Assembly: GCA_910574475.1 (NCBI GenBank)
Contig: CAJTAT010000006.1
Location: forward strand, 176,493-240,492
Length of the DNA stretch: 64,000 nt
Source: Clostridia bacterium
Lineage (GTDB): Bacteria > Bacillota > Clostridia > Lachnospirales > Lachnospiraceae
Direction: 5' to 3'
The notes beneath the pieces are model-generated. The model did not search any database. It was not told the origin of the DNA and worked only from the letters and a program-made list of their open reading frames with translations. A program made the position numbers and the translations under genes. Positions 1-7,994 of this stretch are shown piece after piece (position 1 is the first letter of the stretch; each line of letters starts with the position of its first letter).

Positions 1-282
1 GGATACCAATACACCTCAAAATCCTTCCGTAAAAAGCTTAACAAAGCAGGAATGACGCAAAGCATGTCAAGAGTATCCAGATGTATTGATAACGGACCAA
101 TGGAAGCGTTCTGGGGGATGCTGAAATCAGAAATGTATTGCCTGAAGAAATTTCAAACATATGAGGAGCTAAAGGAGGCCATATCCGATTACATAGATTA
201 TTATAATAATCATCGGTATCAGAAGCGCTTAAACTGTATGACACCGATGGAATATAGAAACTATTTGAAAGATGCTGCATAA
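1..282 (+). CDS. IS3-family transposase (OrfB), C-terminal end, partial
   Basis: The frame is open from the first base of the window, so the 5' part lies outside. The visible 93 residues contain the end of an rve/DDE integrase core: the CIDNGPMEAFWGMLKSE segment carries the catalytic Glu region typical of IS3-group OrfB. It is followed by YEELKEAISDYIDYYNNHR and a PMEYR motif, the standard IS150/IS3 C-terminus. The protein would catalyse cut-and-paste or copy-out transposition of its own element. A hairpin and a putative element end follow directly. Family assignment is firm; the subgroup and intactness cannot be judged from this fragment. Confidence 0.9.
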   Translation, partial: GYQYTSKSFRKKLNKAGMTQSMSRVSRCIDNGPMEAFWGMLKSEMYCLKKFQTYEELKEAISDYIDYYNNHRYQKRLNCMTPMEYRNYLKDAA

Positions 283-287
283 AAACT

Positions 288-313
288 CTGCCAGTCCTCT
301 TTGCGACTGGCAG
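288..313 (+). terminator. hairpin after the IS3 transposase
   Basis: A 9-bp perfect stem (CTGCCAGTC/GACTGGCAG) with an 8-nt loop starts 5 bases after the transposase stop. An A/T-rich run with several T tracts follows (319-331). It fits an intrinsic terminator for the transposase transcript. Confidence 0.6.
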
Positions 314-332
314 GTAAAAATTTTTATTTTTT

Positions 333-360
333 AACTGTCAACTTGACAGGGAGCGGTTCA
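333..360. mobile_element. putative right end of the IS3-type element
   Basis: The sequence ending GGGAGCGGTTCA at 360 reads, on the other strand, TGAACCGCTCCCTGTCAAGTTGACAG. That begins with TG as IS3 termini do and contains a short TGTCAA/TTGACA palindrome. The left end is outside the window, so terminal inversion and target duplication cannot be tested. Confidence 0.35.
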
Positions 361-362
361 TG

Positions 363-406
363 TCTGCTATACAACGGCTTTTTTTCTTTTGCCGTTGTAC
401 GGCAGA
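363..406 (-). terminator. inverted repeat downstream of the ABC cassette
   Basis: A stem of TACAACGGC/GCCGTTGTA (370-378 with 391-399) is extended by TCTGC/GCAGA (363-367 with 402-406) across a 2-nt internal loop. It lies 26 bases past the stop of the last minus-strand permease gene. No clean T-run follows on that strand, so it may be a transcript 3' stabiliser rather than a canonical terminator. Confidence 0.4.
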
Positions 407-431
407 TTTACAATACGGATATTTTACACAA

Positions 432-1175
432 TTAATAAATACTCTTTTTGTTTTTACGGCTTAATCCGTTCAAAATCAAAACTGCAAGAACCATACAAAC
501 TATCAGAATAACTAAGCTGGCTACTTTGTTTCCGATTGTTGCTTCATAATATCCTGAAAGCTGGAACACCGCAGTAATCGGGTAAACAGTTTTCAGAGTT
601 TCAGACATACTTGCAAACAGACCGGCAAAGGAATAGATTTCAGTAAATACCAAAGCAAGCCAATACCCTTTTTTCATACGGGCTACTAATGCCACAATCG
701 GTGAAATAGCAAGAAATACGCCAATACCATTTACAAAATAGGTAAAAAGGAAGCCCCATACTGTCTGAATAGATAAGATTCTGAAATGCATTATGGCTTC
801 AACCGCAAAAGTAATTACAAACAGCAGAAGATAAATCAAAATACTGAAAACCACTGCAACGATCATTTTAACAACAGTCAGTTTCGCTTCATCTACTGGC
901 ACAAGCCGCAGTGATTTCAGAGTATCTTCCTGTTCCTCCCGGCAAATCATATAGCTGCCTAACAATGCAATGACAGCCGGAAGTACAAAAAAGGTTGCCA
1001 AAGACTGTGCGGCTGTCATAAACCAGCCAGCCCCATCTATATATCGTGAACCCTTAAATACAAACTGCCCCTCTGCAAAGACGATAACAGCAATCATAAC
1101 CACCGCAAAGACAGCAATCCAAACGATTTTAGAATGACGAAGTTTTCGGCGTTCAGCCCAAAGTAATTGTTTCAT
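432..1175 (-). CDS. ABC-2 type permease, lantibiotic-immunity (MutG/BcrB-like) family
   Basis: A 247-residue integral membrane protein with about six hydrophobic segments. The N-terminus KQLLWAERRKLRHSKIVW and the early cytoplasmic EEQEDTLKSLRLVPV motif are typical of BcrB/MutG/LanG permeases that pair with a BcrA-type ATPase to expel cationic peptide antibiotics from the membrane. It is the last gene of a minus-strand cassette: kinase/regulator, permease, ATPase, permease, permease. The gap to the upstream permease is only 10 bases, so translation is probably coupled. The peptide substrate cannot be read from the sequence. Confidence 0.85.
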   Translation of the reverse strand: MKQLLWAERRKLRHSKIVWIAVFAVVMIAVIVFAEGQFVFKGSRYIDGAGWFMTAAQSLATFFVLPAVIALLGSYMICREEQEDTLKSLRLVPVDEAKLTVVKMIVAVVFSILIYLLLFVITFAVEAIMHFRILSIQTVWGFLFTYFVNGIGVFLAISPIVALVARMKKGYWLALVFTEIYSFAGLFASMSETLKTVYPITAVFQLSGYYEATIGNKVASLVILIVCMVLAVLILNGLSRKNKKSIY

Positions 1176-1185
1176 ACTACCTACC

Positions 1186-1917
1186 TCACTTTCTTTTTCC
1201 TAAAGCAAATATAGCCAACGCCACTGAACCCGCACACCATATAGTAATACATATTAATGCCGCCGGAATATTAAGAGTTTGTGCCAAAACTACACCAGGA
1301 ATATCACCCATGACAATGGCGCTCATACTGGATAGAGGGTGCAGATACATATTAACCATAAGCAGAATAAAACCAAGGAACGTATAAACCAGCGTTACGC
1401 ATACTGGAAATATATAACTTTTTCCAGCAGCCGCAACCGCCAAAAGCGGCATTACGGCGAATGCGGTTAATATAGCAATTTCCATACATTTTTTTAGCAA
1501 GTAACAAAAACTGCTCCATTCAAATGTTATATAACCGGGAAGCATACCAAAAATCACAGACAATCCGGCTGTAAGCAACATAAAACAAATGGAATAAGAC
1601 AGTACAATAATAAATTTACCAAAAAAATATTCCGCCTTGCTAATCGGTATAATCCACAACTGTTTAAGCATATCATTTTGGTGTTCATCATACATAAGCA
1701 TAGTGGAAAATACCCCCAATACGACAGGAAGTATAACCCAAGGCGTATAGCTGAACGCAGTCCATTTATAAAATTGTATTGTGTCTACGCCTGCTTCCCT
1801 GAACCCACTAAAATAAAAGATTGCAAGAAACGGCATGAGAAGAGCTGCCAACAGCATTAACAGGATAAACTTTCTACGGCGCAGTTTTAGAAATTCTGTT
1901 TGTGTCAATTTAAGCAA
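1186..1917 (-). CDS. ABC-2 type permease, lantibiotic-immunity (MutE/EpiE-like) family
   Basis: About 243 residues with six membrane segments. LTQTEFLKLRRRKFILLML at the start and DEHQNDMLKQLWIIPIS after the second segment are hallmarks of LanE/MutE permeases. The frame is open to 1995, but a TTG at 1917 lies 6 bases after GGGGGAG and gives the usual family length. I chose that start. It overlaps the ATPase stop by 8 bases, implying translational coupling. It should form the membrane channel with the permease at 432-1175 and the ATPase at 1910-2833. Confidence 0.85.
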   Translation of the reverse strand: MLKLTQTEFLKLRRRKFILLMLLAALLMPFLAIFYFSGFREAGVDTIQFYKWTAFSYTPWVILPVVLGVFSTMLMYDEHQNDMLKQLWIIPISKAEYFFGKFIIVLSYSICFMLLTAGLSVIFGMLPGYITFEWSSFCYLLKKCMEIAILTAFAVMPLLAVAAAGKSYIFPVCVTLVYTFLGFILLMVNMYLHPLSSMSAIVMGDIPGVVLAQTLNIPAALICITIWCAGSVALAIFALGKRK

Positions 1918-2833
1918 TGCCTTCTCCCCCTGTAATTTTTTTGAAATAGTCCTCCAATGTGTCATTACATAATTGTGAACTGATAACAGCCACATCCTGC
2001 ACTACAAGAGCCTTATTGACAGCCGCCATATCCAATGACGTATTATAAATCCGCAGGGAATGGTCATCCTGTACGGAATAATCTGTAACTCCGAATCGCC
2101 TTTCCAAAACAAGAGAAGTTTTCGGAATATCAGAAACTTGCAGAAGTATATATTTACTGTTTTTTCTTTTCAGTGTTTCCATGCTGTTTTCTTCCAGTAA
2201 GACACCGTGGTCAATAATGCCAATATCATCAGCCAACAATGCAATCTCGGACAGGATATGGCTGGAAATGAGGATTGTTTTCCCTCGCTCGGTACTCAAG
2301 TCTTTAATAAAATCTCTCACTTCTGCAATGCCGATAGGATCAAGACCATTCGTAGGCTCGTCTAAAATCAACAGCTCCGGATCATGCAAAATAGCATTTG
2401 CAATACCAAGACGCTGCTTCATTCCAAGAGAATATTTGCTGAACAGCTTTTTATCCCGGTAAGGGAGTCCGACAATATCCAAAGCATTTTTTACAGCATT
2501 GGGGGCAGCAGTGCCACGCAGCTTCGCAAATATTTCAAGGTTTTCCGTACCCGTCAGGTTTGGGTAGAAGCCGGGTGTTTCAATAATAGCCCCAATCCGG
2601 GGATATACCCGTTTTTCCCTTCCTTTGATATTTTGTCCGAACACATCTATTTCCCCAGAAGTAACAGGGGTTAATCCCAAAATCATTTTCATTATTGTGG
2701 TTTTGCCAGCTCCATTACGCCCTAGCAGTCCGTATATCCGCCCTTTTTCTACATGGATATTAACAGCATTGACCGCTGTCTGCTCACCATATTTTTTTGT
2801 TAACCGCTTTGTTTCAATCACATAGCTGCACAT
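1910..2833 (-). CDS. ABC transporter ATPase, BcrA/LanF-like
   Basis: 307 residues. Visible motifs are Walker A GRNGAGKTT (about residues 38-46), signature YSLGMKQR, Walker B LLILDEPTNGLDP and a switch His in ISSHIL. The approximately 80-residue C-terminal extension after the ATPase core is characteristic of the bacitracin/lantibiotic DrrA-BcrA-LanF group. It energises the three permeases around it. The start codon has GAGGAA 5 bases upstream. The family is clear; whether the substrate is a lantibiotic, bacitracin or a host peptide is open. The cassette order resembles the CprABC-CprK system of Clostridioides difficile. Confidence 0.93.
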   Translation of the reverse strand: MCSYVIETKRLTKKYGEQTAVNAVNIHVEKGRIYGLLGRNGAGKTTIMKMILGLTPVTSGEIDVFGQNIKGREKRVYPRIGAIIETPGFYPNLTGTENLEIFAKLRGTAAPNAVKNALDIVGLPYRDKKLFSKYSLGMKQRLGIANAILHDPELLILDEPTNGLDPIGIAEVRDFIKDLSTERGKTILISSHILSEIALLADDIGIIDHGVLLEENSMETLKRKNSKYILLQVSDIPKTSLVLERRFGVTDYSVQDDHSLRIYNTSLDMAAVNKALVVQDVAVISSQLCNDTLEDYFKKITGGEGIA

Positions 2834-2922
2834 AATATTTCCTCACTTTCTTAATTATCGTGGTCTTTCTAAATCACATAGTTATACAAGTTTCCGCTTG
2901 CTGAATCGTTGGTAAAAACTCT

Positions 2923-3690
2923 TCAAAATGTTTTCTTCTGTAAAACAATTACAGAAACGATTGTCGAAATAATGCCTATAGCCAGTAAAGAAACAGAACA
3001 AGTCATCGGTGATGCTGTTATTACTGCATTTCCTGTCCAACTGTTTACCATTTCAATAGCGGCAGGTGAAATGTGGGGATAAATTCCCATAACACTCGCC
3101 AAGGGGTGCAGTCCCATAAGCTCGGACGGGGCAAGCACAACAGGCACAAGATAAAGTAATACAGCCCCAATCGGTAAAATGTACCCTTTTGATAGCGTTG
3201 CTAAAAATATGATTGGGAGCATGGCAACCGGAATCAGCACACCGCCAGCCAAAAACAATAACCCCGCCTGTAGTATTGTTTCCGTGTTCAAATCAGTAAA
3301 GCCGCCAGCAATTAAGCCGCCAACGATACAGATAACAAAGGTAAACAGGCATAGCCCCAATGACATAAAGATTACAACCGCTATCTTTGAAAAATAAAGC
3401 TGTGCTTTGGAAATCGGAATAATCAAAAGTCCTTTTAATGTATCGTTTTTCTGTTCATCAAAGAACAATGTGGTGGCAAACATCCCCAACACAATAGGCA
3501 GAAACAGGCTTGTAAGGTTCTTAAATGCCAAAGTGTATAAGTCACCAAAGCTATCCATGAGAGGACTGCTTCTTGATATGCTGCAGGCACGCTCAACCGC
3601 AAATACTCCCAAAATAGCAGTAAGAATAAAAATACCCCAAACTGTCTTATTCCGTTTCCATTTCAGTATCTCAGTAAAGATAATTGTCAT
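2923..3690 (-). CDS. ABC-2 type permease, first gene of the transporter operon
   Basis: 255 residues and six hydrophobic segments. TEILKWKRNKTVWGIFI at the N-terminus and DEQKNDTLKGLLIIPISKAQLYF after the second helix match the same LanE/CprB-like permease family as the gene at 1186-1917, so the operon has three permeases for one ATPase. The start has a strong AAAGGAGG-type ribosome binding site. Immediately upstream is a promoter with three 11-bp-spaced direct repeats, the likely response-regulator operator. Confidence 0.85.
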   Translation of the reverse strand: MTIIFTEILKWKRNKTVWGIFILTAILGVFAVERACSISRSSPLMDSFGDLYTLAFKNLTSLFLPIVLGMFATTLFFDEQKNDTLKGLLIIPISKAQLYFSKIAVVIFMSLGLCLFTFVICIVGGLIAGGFTDLNTETILQAGLLFLAGGVLIPVAMLPIIFLATLSKGYILPIGAVLLYLVPVVLAPSELMGLHPLASVMGIYPHISPAAIEMVNSWTGNAVITASPMTCSVSLLAIGIISTIVSVIVLQKKTF

Positions 3691-3716
3691 TGCCTTTTCC
3701 TCCTTTCCAATCCCTA

Positions 3717-3759
3717 ATTATATAGCATTAACCTTGCCAAAACCTTGCCGTAACCTTGC
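3717..3759 (-). promoter_or_regulatory. promoter and triple direct-repeat operator of the ABC operon
   Basis: On the minus strand GCAAGGTT occurs three times with an exact 11-base period (plus-strand copies AACCTTGC at 3730, 3741 and 3752). After 7 bases comes a perfect TATAAT (3722-3717). No good -35 hexamer is present; the repeats occupy that region. One-helical-turn repeats replacing the -35 box are typical operators of OmpR-family regulators. The adjacent two-component pair is the obvious candidate controller (inference). Confidence 0.65.
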
Positions 3760-3805
3760 TTTTTTCATGTTTTCCTCCAATGAATATACAAAAAGCCCTG
3801 TGCTG

Positions 3806-4729
3806 TTACAGAGCTTTTGGAAATAGTATCGTAAATGTTGCACCCGTTCCGGGATTGCTGTCTGCTTTAATTTTCCCATTGTGAGCATTTACAAGTTCTG
3901 TCGTAATAGATAGCCCCAAGCCATTGCCCCTGGCAGAACGTGAACTGTCACATTGATACATTCTCTCAAAAATATGCGGAATATCAGAGGAGGAAATACC
4001 TTTTCCATTATCTGAAATGATAATTTCTACTTGCTGTTCATTCTCCAATAATTTCAAAGTCAATTTATTGCCGCCACTGTGCATAAGCACATTTTGAAAC
4101 AGATTATTAAGAATGCGGGTATAGGAATGAGGGTCAATTCGTAAAAAATATTCATCTTCAGGAATATCAAAATCATATTCAAAATGGTTGCGTTCCAAGG
4201 TTGGAACCCACTCTGCGACAATATTGCGGGTCAATTCGTTAAAATCACATAACTCAAAATGAAAAACCTGTTCTTTAGCGTCTAGTTTTACCCACTCAAA
4301 TAGTGCTTCCACAAAATGTTTTAAGTGACACGCTTTTTCTACTGCGACATGGATATAGGCTTCTTTTTCTTCCCCAGCCACAAGACCATTTTCAACGGCA
4401 TCCAAGTAGCCAAACAATGAAGCTAATGGTGTCTTTACATCATGGGAAAGGCTTGTCATAAGTCGCTTGTATGCCTGCTCCGATTGTTTTTGTTGGATAA
4501 GCTGTGACTGGTTCTTGACTGCAATTTCATTGATTGCATAGCAAATACGCTTTGTCATATCGCTTTTTCTCGCCAAAACCCGTCGGTTCGGATTACCAGA
4601 CTTTATATCTTCAAGGGCTTCTTCAATAATAGATAATTGTCCTCTTACACGCCTAAGTTTCGTAATAAAAAATAGAACAGCCAAAAGCGCTGTACAGAGA
4701 GCAATTAATAAAAATGAATTTAAGCTCAT
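3806..4729 (-). CDS. sensor histidine kinase of a peptide-antibiotic response system
   Basis: About 307 residues. One or two N-terminal membrane segments (LNSFLLIALCTALLAVLFF) are followed by a HAMP-like linker, an H-box SLSHDVKTPLASLFGYL carrying the phospho-accepting His, an N-box NNLFQNVLMHS, and G boxes DNGKGIS and GNGLGLSI. There is almost no extracytoplasmic loop, as in intramembrane-sensing kinases. I start it at ATG 4729, 6 bases after GGGAGG, directly behind the regulator stop (4731). The kinase is intact although its partner regulator is not. Confidence 0.92.
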   Translation of the reverse strand: MSLNSFLLIALCTALLAVLFFITKLRRVRGQLSIIEEALEDIKSGNPNRRVLARKSDMTKRICYAINEIAVKNQSQLIQQKQSEQAYKRLMTSLSHDVKTPLASLFGYLDAVENGLVAGEEKEAYIHVAVEKACHLKHFVEALFEWVKLDAKEQVFHFELCDFNELTRNIVAEWVPTLERNHFEYDFDIPEDEYFLRIDPHSYTRILNNLFQNVLMHSGGNKLTLKLLENEQQVEIIISDNGKGISSSDIPHIFERMYQCDSSRSARGNGLGLSITTELVNAHNGKIKADSNPGTGATFTILFPKAL

Positions 4730-4730
4730 G

Positions 4731-5264
4731 TTATGCCTCCCTGTTAAATCGGTAACCAACGCCCCGGACAGTCAGAATATAAAAAGGGTGTTCCGGGTCT
4801 GGTTCGATTTTTTTCCGTAATTTGCTGATAAACGACATGATATTACTATCATCAAAAGCATACTCTTCCTCCCATACATGGGTATAAATCTGCTTTTTTG
4901 TAAACACTTTTCCTTTATTGGCCGCAAGGAAAGAAAGCAGATCAAATTCTTTTCCTGTAAGTTCCACTTGTATATCATTAACCAAAACAAGACGGTTAAG
5001 GTTATCTATCGTCATTCCTTGAAATACCATACAATCCGTTTCTGTTCCAGAAACAGGATTGAACAATGTAAAACGCCGGATAAGAGAATTTACACGTGCC
5101 ATAAGCTCGTTAATGCTAAATGGCTTTGTCAGATAATCGTCTGCCCCCATCCTTAAGCCGGAAACCTTATCTTCCTCACCGCTTTTTGCGGTAAGCATAA
5201 GAACGGGAACATTGCTTGTCTGCCGTACTTGTTGCAGCACTTGAAAACCGTCTAAATCGGGCAT
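4731..5264 (-). CDS. response regulator (OmpR type), receiver domain truncated at its N-terminus
   Basis: 177 residues. It opens at MPDLDGFQVLQQVRQ, which in intact regulators follows directly after the phospho-accepting Asp (…LDIMMPDLDG…). Beta-1, the acidic pair and the Asp itself are therefore missing (about 50 residues). The rest is normal: VLMLTAKSGEEDKV with the conserved Thr, the GADDYLTKPF Lys, then a winged-helix domain ending ILTVRGVGYRF. No Shine-Dalgarno sequence precedes ATG 5264. Upstream DNA encodes an unrelated HTH gene in another frame, so a deletion joined the two. The protein may be non-functional or a phosphorylation-independent DNA binder. Confidence 0.85.
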   Translation of the reverse strand: MPDLDGFQVLQQVRQTSNVPVLMLTAKSGEEDKVSGLRMGADDYLTKPFSINELMARVNSLIRRFTLFNPVSGTETDCMVFQGMTIDNLNRLVLVNDIQVELTGKEFDLLSFLAANKGKVFTKKQIYTHVWEEEYAFDDSNIMSFISKLRKKIEPDPEHPFYILTVRGVGYRFNREA

Positions 5265-5421
5265 CTGTTGGTTTTTCTGCGTCCTTTGGTATCAGCCATA
5301 AACGACTAAATTTTGCAACCCCCGGTATGCGGTTTTCCTCACATAGCTTTTGTACCCGTCTTTCTGAAATGCCCCATTTCTTCGCCGCTTCCGGGGCGGA
5401 AATAAACTCTAACATCTTCAT
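5176..5421 (-). CDS. small helix-turn-helix (excisionase-like) protein with a chimeric C-terminus
   Basis: The first 50 or so residues (SAPEAAKKWGISERRVQKLC, then IPGVAKFSRLWLIPKDAEKP) are a MerR/excisionase-type HTH common on conjugative elements of Firmicutes. After about residue 52 the frame runs out of phase through the truncated response regulator and yields a low-complexity tail rich in Ser, Ala and Arg, so the native C-terminus is lost. The start (ATG 5421 or 5415) has AAAGGGTG upstream. The native length is unknown. A DNA-binding role is likely from the domain; its target is unknown. Confidence 0.6.
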   Translation of the reverse strand: MKMLEFISAPEAAKKWGISERRVQKLCEENRIPGVAKFSRLWLIPKDAEKPTDARFRRFSSAATSTADKQCSRSYAYRKKR

Positions 5422-5510
5422 TCACCCTTTCTCTAAATTCTGCCATATAATTATATGCGGTCAGGCGAATAATTTTAAGTGTTTAAGGACTGCATCATGG
5501 AAATGTGCAT

Positions 5511-5621
5511 AACTGGCTATGAAACTATGGAAAACCCCATTCACAGCCTGTGGAAAAGCAAAAGCAGCTTTCCCACATCCTGCAAACAGGGTTTCCCACA
5601 GTTCCATAAACACAGCCAGTT
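5511..5621. repeat. long imperfect inverted repeat
   Basis: The outer arms AACTGGCTaTG and CACAGCCAGTT (5511-5521 and 5611-5621) pair. Inner segments such as CTGTGGAAAaGC (5548-5559) and GCTTTCCCACA (5567-5577) also pair. Together they give an imperfect stem of roughly 45-50 bases per arm around a short A-rich loop. It lies between the HTH gene and the orphan gene at 5694. It could be an oriT or single-strand origin-like structure, or an element end; nothing identifies which. Confidence 0.5.
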
Positions 5622-5693
5622 ATACGACATTCCCACAATGCCTGCGCCTACGGAATCCATCTCTCTATCTATTTCTTTGTTAGAAACATCTTT

Positions 5694-6062
5694 TTACAGA
5701 CCTATTCCCGCCATTCTTGCGAAAACGGTTTTTCGCCCGATAAGTTCCGACTGTTTTTCTTCTGACAGGCTCTCAAATACACCCTTATACCCTTTTTCCA
5801 GCAATGGAGTACCCTTTGCGATAAGATACAGCTTCATGTCAAGCCATTCCTGCCATAATGCTTCAAACAATGCCTTGCTGTCCGTAAAAGTTTCATCTTC
5901 CTCAAAGCCATGCGGCGGCGTATAATATTTGAGCATTACAAAACCGTATCTGCCTACATCAACTATCACAATGTCCGCCATTTCGTACAACTCTGCAAAT
6001 GCTTCAGCCACCTTCTGGCACTTTTCCCGTTCTTCCTCTGTGATATAAATTTTCTTTTCCAT
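5694..6062 (-). CDS. conserved accessory protein of unknown function
   Basis: 122 residues, acidic, no signal peptide or membrane segment. It opens KKIYITEEEREKCQKVAEAFAELYE, contains DIVIVDVGRYGFVMLKYY, and ends SELIGRKTVFARMAG. GAGGTAA sits 6 bases before the ATG, so it is a credible gene. I recall similar small proteins among cargo genes of conjugative transposons of Firmicutes but cannot name a family. It is the outermost gene of the minus-strand accessory block. Confidence 0.65.
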   Translation of the reverse strand: MEKKIYITEEEREKCQKVAEAFAELYEMADIVIVDVGRYGFVMLKYYTPPHGFEEDETFTDSKALFEALWQEWLDMKLYLIAKGTPLLEKGYKGVFESLSEEKQSELIGRKTVFARMAGIGL

Positions 6063-6427
6063 ATTGCTTTACCTCGTTTCTTATAAAATTTTACCATATT
6101 CATTTTATAAGAACCACCTGCACACCAGCTTTTCTTCCACTTGTTTTTGGCAAAACCCACTTTACTAACAATTCACTTCGGTGAACAAAGGGGCATGTGT
6201 CTCTTTGCTCACTGAGGGTAATGATATACGAAAAAGAAGGAAAGAGATTTTAGAAAAAATAGTTCTTTCAATATTTGGGAAAATGGGTTATAATCAAAGC
6301 GCATACATTTAATCTATCAAATCCGCTAAACTATTCTGATGGAAATTCCCCAGAGAAGCAATAGAAATTATTGAAGTAGAGATTTTATTTTAAAATTCTA
6401 TCGTAAGCATAAAAGAGGAGGTATGGA
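6063..6427. other. intergenic leader between the accessory block and rho
   Basis: No credible gene is present. A small hairpin with a cUUCGg loop (TTCAC-TTCG-GTGAA, 6172-6185) and a weaker CAAAG/CTTTG pair (6186-6190 with 6202-6206) lie about 240 bases before rho. They might belong to a rho leader, a regulatory region in other bacteria. No T-run follows the hairpin. From about 6290 the sequence is A/T-rich, with no convincing -35/-10 pair. The ribosome binding site AGAGGAGGT is at 6414-6422. Confidence 0.4.
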
Positions 6428-7828
6428 ATGACAAAGGAACAGTATGAATCCCTTCCGCTGTCAGAGTTAAAGGCGATAGCGAAAGCGAGGGGACTTAAAG
6501 GCATATCAGGCATGAAGAAAAGTGAGCTGATAGAAGTAATGCTGGGAAAGGATGAGACAGACAGCGCCCAGAAAGGGACAGAGAGGCGAGAGCGCCGAAC
6601 GACACAGGAAAATCACAGTGAGAAGCCAGCGGAAAAGGCCACAGAGCGGCATGCAGAAAAACCAGTGGAACGTCAGGTCCCTCCAGAGACTTCTCAACTT
6701 GACAGTGGACAAGTGGCAAATGGAATACTGGAAGTCTTAGCAGACGGCTATGGCTTTATTCGAAGTGCGAATTATCTGCCAGGGGAAAATGACATCTATA
6801 TCAATCCAGCTATGATTCGCAGATATAACCTTAAGACTGGTGATATACTCTGTGGTAACATTAAAGTGCGCAGCCAGACAGAAAAATTTGCAGCTCTATT
6901 GTATTTAAAATCTATCAATGGTTATCGACCAGAAGAAGCAAGTAAACGGCGTAGCTTTGAAGATTTGACACCGATTTTCCCTAACTCACGGATTCATTTG
7001 GAACGCCAAGGGGGAAGTACAGCTATGCGGATCGTTGATCTGATTTCTCCTATTGGAAAGGGACAGAGAGGAATGATTGTTTCTCCTCCCAAGGCAGGCA
7101 AGACGACCCTTTTGAAAGATGTGGCCAAGTCTATCACCAAAAATCATCCTGACATGCAGCTTTTGATTCTCTTGATAGACGAGCGTCCAGAGGAAGTTAC
7201 AGATATTAAAGAGGCGATTGCAGGGCCTAATGTGGAAGTCATTTATTCCACCTTTGATGAACTGCCAGACCATCACAAACGCGTGTCTGAGATGGTCATT
7301 GAGCGTGCAAAGCGCCTTGTAGAGCACAAAAAGGATGTGGTAATTCTTTTAGACAGTATTACAAGGCTGGCCAGGGCATATAACCTAACAGTTCCTCCCA
7401 GCGGACGGACCCTGTCCGGTGGCTTGGATCCCGCTGCACTTCATATGCCAAAACGTTTCTTTGGAGCAGCTCGGAATATGCGCGAAGGGGGTAGCCTGAC
7501 AATCCTTGCGACGGCTTTGGTTGAGACTGGAAGTAAGATGGACGATGTTATTTACGAGGAATTTAAAGGAACTGGCAATATGGAGCTGGTGCTCAATCGC
7601 AAACTTCAGGAAAAACGAGTATTCCCTGCCATTGATATTCCAAAATCAGGGACAAGACGTGAAGATCTTCTGCTGACTTCGGAGGAAGTGGAAGCTATGG
7701 ATATCGTTCGCAAGAGCCTGAATGGGCTGAAGGCTGACGAGGCAGTGGAGAATGTATTGAACATGTTCGCCCACACTCGCTACAACAGTGAATTTGTGCA
7801 GACTGTTAAGAAGAACCGGATTATTTAA
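6428..7828 (+). CDS. rho: transcription termination factor Rho
   Basis: 466 residues, complete. Domains in order: Rho N-terminal SAP-like helix bundle ([20 protein letters not shown]), a polar insertion of about 55 residues rich in Glu, Arg and Lys (about 45-100), and an OB-fold RNA-binding domain ([14 protein letters not shown], a cold-shock-like motif). The hexameric RecA-type ATPase follows, with [11 protein letters not shown] (Walker A), [16 protein letters not shown] (Walker B) and the R-loop region [22 protein letters not shown]. It terminates untranslated transcripts in the cytoplasm. It is transcribed alone, with a terminator behind it. The insertion is common in Gram-positive Rho and variable between species. 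Confidence 0.98.
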   Translation: MTKEQYESLPLSELKAIAKARGLKGISGMKKSELIEVMLGKDETDSAQKGTERRERRTTQENHSEKPAEKATERHAEKPVERQVPPETSQLDSGQVANGILEVLADGYGFIRSANYLPGENDIYINPAMIRRYNLKTGDILCGNIKVRSQTEKFAALLYLKSINGYRPEEASKRRSFEDLTPIFPNSRIHLERQGGSTAMRIVDLISPIGKGQRGMIVSPPKAGKTTLLKDVAKSITKNHPDMQLLILLIDERPEEVTDIKEAIAGPNVEVIYSTFDELPDHHKRVSEMVIERAKRLVEHKKDVVILLDSITRLARAYNLTVPPSGRTLSGGLDPAALHMPKRFFGAARNMREGGSLTILATALVETGSKMDDVIYEEFKGTGNMELVLNRKLQEKRVFPAIDIPKSGTRREDLLLTSEEVEAMDIVRKSLNGLKADEAVENVLNMFAHTRYNSEFVQTVKKNRII

Positions 7829-7874
7829 GAAAATACTGCCTTTATTTATGATAGAATGAGATGATATAAATAAA

Positions 7875-7920
7875 TCCCTTTTATTAGACAAAATAAGTCT
7901 GATGAAAGGGGTTATTTTGT
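7875..7920 (+). terminator. intrinsic terminator after rho
   Basis: TCCCTTTTATTAGAC and GTCTGATGAAAGGGG (7875-7889 and 7897-7911) form a long stem with a few G-T pairs around a 7-nt loop. TTATTTTGTT follows. It is placed 47 bases after the rho stop. Confidence 0.8.
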
Positions 7921-7994
7921 TACATGATGTAAGTGATTTTCTAAATAGAGAAAATAATCTGACTTTTTGGAATGTTTATTCAGAAAAGATCTAA

